A DNA stretch of 35,636 nucleotides from a virus. The position numbers and the translations under genes are program-made. Shown piece by piece: positions 29,334 through 35,636 of this stretch (position 1 is the stretch's first letter; every line of letters starts with the position of its first letter). The stretch is taken from IMG/VR virus record IMGVR_UViG_3300021437_000059, positions 1-35,636 of that record; one strand, 5' to 3'. The notes under the pieces are model-generated. The model was not told the origin of the DNA. It saw only the letters and a program-made list of their open reading frames with translations, and made no database searches.

Positions 29334-30836
29334 ATGAGCGTATCTATCTCACCTCTGATGAATGGTGTTCAGGTCTTCGACAATGATGGGAAGCCGGCAT
29401 CAGGTGCGCTTCTCTTCACCTATGATGGCGGCTCATTCTCTATCGAGAAGCCTACCTATTCATCTTCGACTGGGGCAACTCCGAACAGCAACCCCGTTGT
29501 GATGGACAGCTCTGGCCGCATCACAACGGACCTGTGGCTTCTGAACGGTGAATACTACAACTTCGTGGTTACTCTCGCAGATACCACAACGGTCCTCTTC
29601 GCCGTTGATGGCGTCATCGGCGTGGCGGCATCGACCACAACTGGCGGACCAAGCAACCTCATCTGGAATGCGGCACCAGCGGCGCCGACCTATCTCTCAC
29701 CAAGCATCTTCCTGCTTGATGGCGACCAGACGACGAACTTCACCGTTGGGAACCGAGCTCGACTGACCATCGACGCTGGCTTCATCTATGGCACGGTAAC
29801 GGCGGTCTCGTTCTCGAACCCAACCACGCAGGTCACGCTGGAGCTTGATGGAACAGCCATCGACGGCTCCCTCTCAGCTGCCGAGTGGAGCATCGCCATC
29901 ACAAGTGGCCGCATTGTTGATGCGGGCGCCGTGGATTACTCAAGCACTCTTCCGTATGGAACGAGCGGCACCGTGGGGAACAAGCTAAGACTTCTCGAGA
30001 CGGCTGATGCGACGACGAATACCTACATTGACCGCACGCAGACCGTGCAGGTCACGACGGGCACAAGCACCGCCTACATTCTGACGCCAGCACCTGCCTC
30101 AGTTCTGAGCACGAACCAGACCTGGGTTGTGAAGTTCCACATTGCGAATGGACTTGCGCCGACGCTGAACATCTCTGGGACTGGTGCGAAGTCCCTGTTC
30201 CAGTATTCGAGCTCTGGTTCCAAGGTGGCACCAGTCATCACCACCGGAATGGTCAGCGAGGTCATCTACGATGGGACGGACTTCGTTCTTCTGAATGCGC
30301 TTCCGGCGCCGGCGGCAAGTGCCACGCCACGTGGTGGGCAGGTCTTCACCTCGAATGGCTCCTGGACAGTTCCGGTTGGCGTGTCATTCGCGAAGGTCAC
30401 CTGCGTCGGTGGCGGTGGCGGTGGCAGTGCTGGCTACGCCACCTTCGGTCCGGACCCGCATCCGCACGATGGCGTATCCGGTGGATGTGGCGCAATGTCC
30501 TTCACCTATCTCGCCGTCACGGCTGGGAATACATACACGGTGACTATCGGCGCCGGTGGGCTTGGTGGTCCAACGCCATCTATTCCAGCGCAGGACGGCG
30601 GTCAGACCTCGTTCGGCATCACGGCTGCCTATGCTGGTGGCGGTGGGCATGGCGTGGGTCAGGTTGATGGCGGTGGAACGCCTGGCGCGAACTCCTCGGT
30701 TGGAACGGGCTTCGTTCTCATTGGAACTCCATACACGACCGGCTACGGTGGTCCTGGCTCTGGTGGGCACACGACAACCTCATCCTATGGCGTCGGCGGG
30801 CAGGGTCAGGCTGGCCTCTGCATCGTAGAATACTAA
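29334..30836 (+). CDS. Tail fibre / adhesin with glycine-rich tip
   Basis: This is a 500-residue protein starting MSVSISPLMNGVQVFDNDGK. It has an N-terminal anchor domain (1-95), a beta-rich middle and, from about residue 335, a glycine-rich tip. That tip begins GSWTVPVGVSFAKVTCVGGG and continues through ten or so Gly-rich loops to GQAGLCIVEY. Glycine-rich tips of this kind (as in T4-type gp38-like adhesins and lactone-type fibre ends) contact the cell surface. The following gene starts nine bases later. Confidence 0.85.
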   Translation: MSVSISPLMNGVQVFDNDGKPASGALLFTYDGGSFSIEKPTYSSSTGATPNSNPVVMDSSGRITTDLWLLNGEYYNFVVTLADTTTVLFAVDGVIGVAASTTTGGPSNLIWNAAPAAPTYLSPSIFLLDGDQTTNFTVGNRARLTIDAGFIYGTVTAVSFSNPTTQVTLELDGTAIDGSLSAAEWSIAITSGRIVDAGAVDYSSTLPYGTSGTVGNKLRLLETADATTNTYIDRTQTVQVTTGTSTAYILTPAPASVLSTNQTWVVKFHIANGLAPTLNISGTGAKSLFQYSSSGSKVAPVITTGMVSEVIYDGTDFVLLNALPAPAASATPRGGQVFTSNGSWTVPVGVSFAKVTCVGGGGGGSAGYATFGPDPHPHDGVSGGCGAMSFTYLAVTAGNTYTVTIGAGGLGGPTPSIPAQDGGQTSFGITAAYAGGGGHGVGQVDGGGTPGANSSVGTGFVLIGTPYTTGYGGPGSGGHTTTSSYGVGGQGQAGLCIVEY

Positions 30837-30844
30837 GGCAACGA

Positions 30845-33800
30845 ATGGCACTCTCACTCATTCCGCTCAATAGAGACCTCACGAACAAGGACAACAAGGT
30901 CCAGCAGGCCTGGGCGTTCTGGTTCCAGGGCATCGCGAATGCAGTGAAGACGGTTCAAGCTGGTCCTGATGCGGACAGACCAGCCCCAACGGCGGGTGTG
31001 CTCTACTTCGCCACGGATACCGGCGTCATCTACTTCTCCGACGGAACAACCTGGCACACCTTCAATGTCAGCAGCACCGAGGGCGGCGTTCTAACCGGCG
31101 ATGTTACGAAGCCAGCGGACACCTCTGAGACGACGCTGAAGACGGTGTTCCTCAGTCCAGGCACCTACGGCGGTCCATCGCTGACGCCGACGCTCACGGT
31201 GGATAACGCCGGTCGAGTGACGGACCTCTCATTCAACCCCATCACGACAACGCCGACGGCGGCTGGCTCATCGGGCCAACTTCAGTGGAACAACGCTGGC
31301 GTCACCAGCGGCACGGCGCTCATCACCTACAACCCGGTCACCGGTGGGTTCGTGTTCAGCGACCCAACCCCGACGCGAGAGGCGCTGAGCCCGCTGACGA
31401 CCAAGGGCGATGTATTCGTTCGGGATGACGCTGGCAGCACTCGACTGCCGGTGGGTGCGGATGGACAGGTGCTGACGGCGAGCTCGACGGAGACGACTGG
31501 ACTGACCTGGGCGACGGTTGCTGACAAGATGATGCCGTTCGTGGTTCCGGTTGGTGAGACCTTCACGGTGGCGGCGAACAAGCAGGGGTTGTTCAGTGAG
31601 AGCATCGAGGTCAGCGGTGACCTGGTTGTGGATGGACATCTGGTGGATGTTACCGGCGGGGTTCGCTCATTCGATGGGCGCACTGGTGATGTAATACTTG
31701 TCTCAGCCGATGTGACGACCGCGCTTGGGTTCATTCCTATTCCACGCCCAGAGCCGGTGGTGCCAACATCCATCATTCGGTATAACTCATCTGGACTACA
31801 ACTCGAGGGCGCTGCGAATACCTCCTCGTATCAGGTCACACCATCAGGCGCGAACCTTCGGCTTGGTGACAGCAGTGGGCTCATCTATGCTGGTGACTTC
31901 TCCACCTATGAGCTCTATAACGGCGGTCTAACTGTTCGCAGCGACTACAACGGAGCGAACTTCCTTGGGTCCATCACCTCGCAGAGCTCGCTCGAGCTCG
32001 TGGCTGGCACAACCTCGCTGAAGCTGAGTGCTGATGGCTCCTGGAGCATTGATGGCTCCTCAGGGACCGCCGGACAGGTTCTGACCTCGGGTGGCGTCGG
32101 TGCTGCGGTCAGTTGGACCTCACCGACCACTGGCACCGTGACCTCCGTCGCAGCGAGTGGCTCCGAGGGCGTGACCATCAGCGGCAGTCCCATCACCTCC
32201 TCTGGAACCATCGCCATCGGGCTCGGTGACATCACGCCAACCTCGGTTGCGGCAAGTGGCACGGTGACTGGCAGTAACCTCTCCGGCACGAACAGTGGTG
32301 ACCAGACCTTCAGCGGCACGAACCACATCAGCACCTCAGGCACAAGCAGCGTCACCATCACCTCCGACGGCACCTCGGCGAACACGGTCAGCACTCTCGT
32401 CGCTCGTGACGCATTCGGGAACTTCGTGGCGACGAAGCCAACCGTGGATGCGCTGGACCTGAACACCGGCGGCGCTCAGGCGGATGCGGTCGGTCGTCTC
32501 AAGTGGAGCAGCACCTACGGGACGCCTGAGGTCGGGCTGGTCGGTGGCAATGTGACGCTGCAGCTCGGGCAGGAGACGGTGGCGCTATGCTACAACCGCA
32601 CGGGCTCGACCATCCTGAACGGGCAGGTCGTCTATGTTCTTGGGGCGCACGCCGATGACCTCGAGGTTGGACTGGCAAGCAACACCAGTCACGCCACCTC
32701 GCACGGCACGCTGGGAATGGCAACCGAGGACATCAACAACAACTCGCAGGGGTTCGTGACGGTGCTCGGGTTGGTGCATGGGTTGGACACGCACTCGTTC
32801 GCCGAGGGCGACACGCTGTATCTCGGGACGAGCGGCGCCGTGACGAACATCGCTCCGACCTCGCCGACGCACCGGGTCATCGTGGGCATCGTCGTTCGCA
32901 GTCATCCGGTCAATGGCATCATCTGGTGTAACCCGGCGCCCGGACTGGACCTCACGGACCTGGACGATGTGTATGTGCCATCGCCGACCTCGGGACAGGT
33001 TCTCTCGTGGAATTCCACGAACTCGCGCTGGCAGGCGGTGACGCCGACGACTGGGACGGTGACCTCGGTGGCTGCCACTGGTTCAGGTGGCGTCACCGTC
33101 TCTGGGTCACCCATCACCACGAGTGGCACTCTTGCCATCGGTCTCAGTGCGGTGCCGAATGCTTCACTGGCGAACTCATCCATCACGGTGGGTTCGACGA
33201 ACATCGCTCTGGGCGCCACGGCGACCTCGCTGGCTGGACTGACTGGCGTCACAGCGACGACCTTCACGGGTGCGCTCAGTGGGAATGCGACCACGGCAAC
33301 CACGGCGACGAACCTTGCTGGTGGTGCGGCTGGCTCGCATCCGTATCAGACGGGCTCAGGCACCACGGCGATGCTCGCCGCCGGGACCTCCTCGCAGGTT
33401 CTCGTCAGTGGTGCCACTCCTGCCTGGACGAACACGCCGACGCTGACCGGCACGAACTTCACGGGCATTCCGAACGGAGCGCTGACGAACAGCAGCATCA
33501 CCATCGGGACCACCAGCACCTCGCTCGGTGGCACCAGCACCGCTCTCGCTGGACTGACGAACCTGACGCTATCCTCTGGCATCCTAACTCTTCCAGTGGG
33601 AACCGTCAGCAACCCGTCGCTCATCTTCAGTGGGTCCGCATCAACGGGGCTGTGGTCGCCTGGGACTGGCATCGTGAGCATTGCCACCTCTGGGCAGGAG
33701 CGCGTTCGTGTTGGCAGCACTGGGCTCATCGGCATCGGTGCCGTTGTTCCAACGACCATCGGCACGGCGGTGTTCCAGCAGGCGAACACGGTGCTCTCGG

Positions 33801-35636
33801 TTCAGAAGACGGCGGGTGCCGAGACCGCCATCACGACGGCGCAGTTGGTTACGAAGAACCCAGTTGCGCAGTTCATCGGCGTATCAGCGGATAACGAGAA
33901 CAACCCAGGTCTGGTCAGCATCATCACGCCCGGCATCGGCAGCACCTCGCAGCGCGGCTCCGGACTGAACTTCGTCGGCACCCGTGCCACCACGGCGCAA
34001 CTTCAGGCGGGCACCTTCAACCCAGTCATCTCGGGCGACAACCTCGGCACCATCTACTTCGGCGGGGACAACTCAGCATCTCTGCGGACCTACGGCGCGA
34101 ACATCGCCGCTTCGGCGAACAGCACCTGGTCCGCCACGAACTCCGAGGGTCTCCTCGCATTCGGCGTCACGGCGCTGAACAACACCTCTCCGACCGAGCG
34201 CTTCCGCATCTCCTCGACCGGCGCATTCGGCATCAACGGCACGAACTACGGCACCACGGGTCAAGTCATCATCTCGAACTCGAGTACGGGTGCGCCGACC
34301 TGGTCCTCGACGCCGACGCTCACTGGGACGAACTTCAGCGGCATTCCGAACTCGGCGCTCACGAACTCATCCCTCACCATTGGGACGACGACCATCGCCC
34401 TGGGTGGCACCAGCACCACGCTCGGTGGTCTCGCCGGCGTGACGCTCACCTCAGGGGTCGTGACGCTGCCATCGGGCGCCGTCGGCACGCCGTCGCTGAC
34501 CATCAGCGGCAGCACCTCGACTGGGTTGTGGTCCTCGGCGGCGAACACGCTGAACGCATCAGCGAACGGTGCTGAGGTGTGGCGCATCTCCTCAACCGGA
34601 CACAACATCATCGGAGCGGTAACTGGGACGGCGGACCTGCTGAAGCAGGAGGTCTATAGCACTCGTTACACCGCCGGCAACTTCAGCTCGGTTGTTGGGG
34701 TGTTCAGCACGGATACATTCAATGCGAATGTGGGCGGTGGCATTCAACTCGGCGGTCAATACACGACGAATGCCTACACGGGCTTCGCCGAGCTTGTTGG
34801 TCTCAAGGAGGATGCGACTGGTGGCACCTACGGTGGTGCGCTCTCCATCAAGACGCGCGTCAATGGCGGGAATGCCACCGAGCGCGTTCGTATCACCTCC
34901 ATCGGGCAGGTGGGCTTCGGGGTGGTCCCGGCGGCATCCGTCTCGTTCCAACTCTCGCGTGGGATGACGGGGAATGCGACCTCCTACGGGACCTATCAGA
35001 ACCCAGTCATTGCCAGCGATGTGCTGACGAACGCCATCGTCAATAGAACGCTTCCCTCGACGGCGGCAGCGGCATTCGTCTGTACGAACCTGTATCACTA
35101 TATGGCGTCGCTGAACACCATCGGGGCAGGGTCATCCATCACAACACAGCGCGCGTTCTATGCTGATGCCTCCATCACGGGCGCCGGCACGAACCAGGGG
35201 TTCTACGCTGATATTCCGTCTGGTGCTGGGAACTGGAACTTCTACGCGAACAGCACGGCGCTGAACCGGTTCAATGGGAATGTGGGCATCGGGAACACGC
35301 CGACGACGCAGCTCGATGTTGATGGTCAGAGCAGCACCTCGACGGTGACGGTGCGCTCGTCATCCTTCACGGCGAACAAGACCCAACTGTCCCTTGATGT
35401 GACAGGTAGCCGCTCCGTTCTGGCATCAAGCAGCATCTATCCGCTGGCATTCGATGTTAATGCGACGGAGATGATGCGCATCTCCTCGACCAAGGATGTT
35501 CTGCTGACCGGTGGCGGCAACCTCATCCTCCCGAAGACGCAGGGCAATGGTATCCAGGTCGATACGGCGGCGCCGACCTTCCCGTGGGGCGACATCATCG
35601 GGCAGATAGTCAGTCGGGGCACCGGACCTACGGACC
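30845..35636 (+). CDS. Giant tail fibre, N-terminal and central part (runs off the right end)
   Basis: The frame is open from the ATG at 30845 (MALSLIPLNRDLTNKDNKVQ) to the last base and continues at 1-627, for about 1,763 residues in all. The body holds repeated fibre modules. GTVTSVAASGSEGVTISGSP-type units occur near 32133 and 33057. A roughly 95-residue unit beginning LTGTNF(T/S)GIPN occurs near 33442 and 34319. A DVFVRDDAGSTRLPVGADGQ segment and SFDGRTGDV-type tail-fibre motif are also present. These Ser/Thr/Gly-rich modules build trimeric shafts. The N-terminus would attach to the tail hub. It was joined across the window ends by reading frame and by the 126-bp identity. Confidence 0.88.
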   Translation, partial: MALSLIPLNRDLTNKDNKVQQAWAFWFQGIANAVKTVQAGPDADRPAPTAGVLYFATDTGVIYFSDGTTWHTFNVSSTEGGVLTGDVTKPADTSETTLKTVFLSPGTYGGPSLTPTLTVDNAGRVTDLSFNPITTTPTAAGSSGQLQWNNAGVTSGTALITYNPVTGGFVFSDPTPTREALSPLTTKGDVFVRDDAGSTRLPVGADGQVLTASSTETTGLTWATVADKMMPFVVPVGETFTVAANKQGLFSESIEVSGDLVVDGHLVDVTGGVRSFDGRTGDVILVSADVTTALGFIPIPRPEPVVPTSIIRYNSSGLQLEGAANTSSYQVTPSGANLRLGDSSGLIYAGDFSTYELYNGGLTVRSDYNGANFLGSITSQSSLELVAGTTSLKLSADGSWSIDGSSGTAGQVLTSGGVGAAVSWTSPTTGTVTSVAASGSEGVTISGSPITSSGTIAIGLGDITPTSVAASGTVTGSNLSGTNSGDQTFSGTNHISTSGTSSVTITSDGTSANTVSTLVARDAFGNFVATKPTVDALDLNTGGAQADAVGRLKWSSTYGTPEVGLVGGNVTLQLGQETVALCYNRTGSTILNGQVVYVLGAHADDLEVGLASNTSHATSHGTLGMATEDINNNSQGFVTVLGLVHGLDTHSFAEGDTLYLGTSGAVTNIAPTSPTHRVIVGIVVRSHPVNGIIWCNPAPGLDLTDLDDVYVPSPTSGQVLSWNSTNSRWQAVTPTTGTVTSVAATGSGGVTVSGSPITTSGTLAIGLSAVPNASLANSSITVGSTNIALGATATSLAGLTGVTATTFTGALSGNATTATTATNLAGGAAGSHPYQTGSGTTAMLAAGTSSQVLVSGATPAWTNTPTLTGTNFTGIPNGALTNSSITIGTTSTSLGGTSTALAGLTNLTLSSGILTLPVGTVSNPSLIFSGSASTGLWSPGTGIVSIATSGQERVRVGSTGLIGIGAVVPTTIGTAVFQQANTVLSVQKTAGAETAITTAQLVTKNPVAQFIGVSADNENNPGLVSIITPGIGSTSQRGSGLNFVGTRATTAQLQAGTFNPVISGDNLGTIYFGGDNSASLRTYGANIAASANSTWSATNSEGLLAFGVTALNNTSPTERFRISSTGAFGINGTNYGTTGQVIISNSSTGAPTWSSTPTLTGTNFSGIPNSALTNSSLTIGTTTIALGGTSTTLGGLAGVTLTSGVVTLPSGAVGTPSLTISGSTSTGLWSSAANTLNASANGAEVWRISSTGHNIIGAVTGTADLLKQEVYSTRYTAGNFSSVVGVFSTDTFNANVGGGIQLGGQYTTNAYTGFAELVGLKEDATGGTYGGALSIKTRVNGGNATERVRITSIGQVGFGVVPAASVSFQLSRGMTGNATSYGTYQNPVIASDVLTNAIVNRTLPSTAAAAFVCTNLYHYMASLNTIGAGSSITTQRAFYADASITGAGTNQGFYADIPSGAGNWNFYANSTALNRFNGNVGIGNTPTTQLDVDGQSSTSTVTVRSSSFTANKTQLSLDVTGSRSVLASSSIYPLAFDVNATEMMRISSTKDVLLTGGGNLILPKTQGNGIQVDTAAPTFPWGDIIGQIVSRGTGPTD
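35511..35636. repeat. Terminal overlap, right copy
   Basis: Identical to 2-127; see the left copy. Removing one copy leaves about 35.51 kb of unique sequence. Confidence 0.9.

Noticed and set aside
33007-33894. Long rightward frame rich in Trp, His and Arg
   Set aside because: It is a shadow of the tail-fibre frame, with an unnatural composition, and there is no room for a second gene.
32120-34550. Direct repeats in the tail fibre as a possible mobile or invertible element
   Set aside because: They are diverged, in-frame shaft modules typical of fibre proteins, with no invertase gene.

Overview
The window is almost certainly one complete, circularly closed genome (about 35.5 kb unique) of a strictly lytic-looking, P22-like short-tailed phage. 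The first and last 126 bases are identical (2-127 and 35511-35636), and one long tail-fibre gene runs off the right end and continues in frame at the left end. There is no integrase, repressor or attachment site. The particle genes are of P22 type: portal, coat, gp4-like and gp10-like tail proteins and ejection proteins. The host is not named by any gene. The near-absence of GANTC sites, the target of the alphaproteobacterial methylase CcrM, makes an alphaproteobacterium a reasonable guess.

Layout on the circle. (1) 30845-35636 plus 1-627: giant tail fibre. 646-2862: small structural proteins, a coiled-coil membrane protein and a 3-TM holin. (2) 2859-7564, leftward: about nine small early genes, mostly unrecognised. 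They include a 394-residue protein with motifs resembling a miniature family-A polymerase, the only replication candidate in the genome. Three of these transcription units carry the same promoter-like motif. (3) 7565-7725: divergent control region. (4) 7726-11686, rightward: tightly overlapping small genes, two methyltransferases, a CAU-anticodon tRNA, a partial gene duplication, three related small proteins and an endonuclease VII-like nuclease. (5) 11721-12377: a sigma factor resembling T4 gp55. (6) 12427-30836: packaging and virion genes (terminases, portal, scaffold, coat, tail hub, gp10, acetyltransferase, ejection proteins, fibres), interrupted by one leftward membrane-protein gene and a GIY-YIG homing endonuclease.

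How it may work together. Leftward and rightward early genes start near 7.6 kb. The gp55-like sigma factor at the end of the rightward early block would then switch on virion genes from a repeated ATAAGTAG motif. This motif lies 20-60 bases before six late genes on both strands and resembles the T4 late box TATAAATA.

The most unusual signals are these. GANTC (one site, inside the tRNA) and GATC (seven sites) are almost absent, where about 139 of each would be expected by chance. Isoleucine codon ATA is used almost only after a G, as if to avoid GATC. The phage also carries a CAU tRNA with features of the lysidine-type tRNA-Ile2 that reads ATA. Further oddities are a 54-bp inverted repeat bracketing the catalytic part of the polymerase-like gene, a second gp4-like tail-hub gene split around inserted PKD and SPRY-like domains, and a 10-bp tandem duplication that breaks the front of a methyltransferase gene. 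No endolysin was recognised. All counts and alignments were made by eye.
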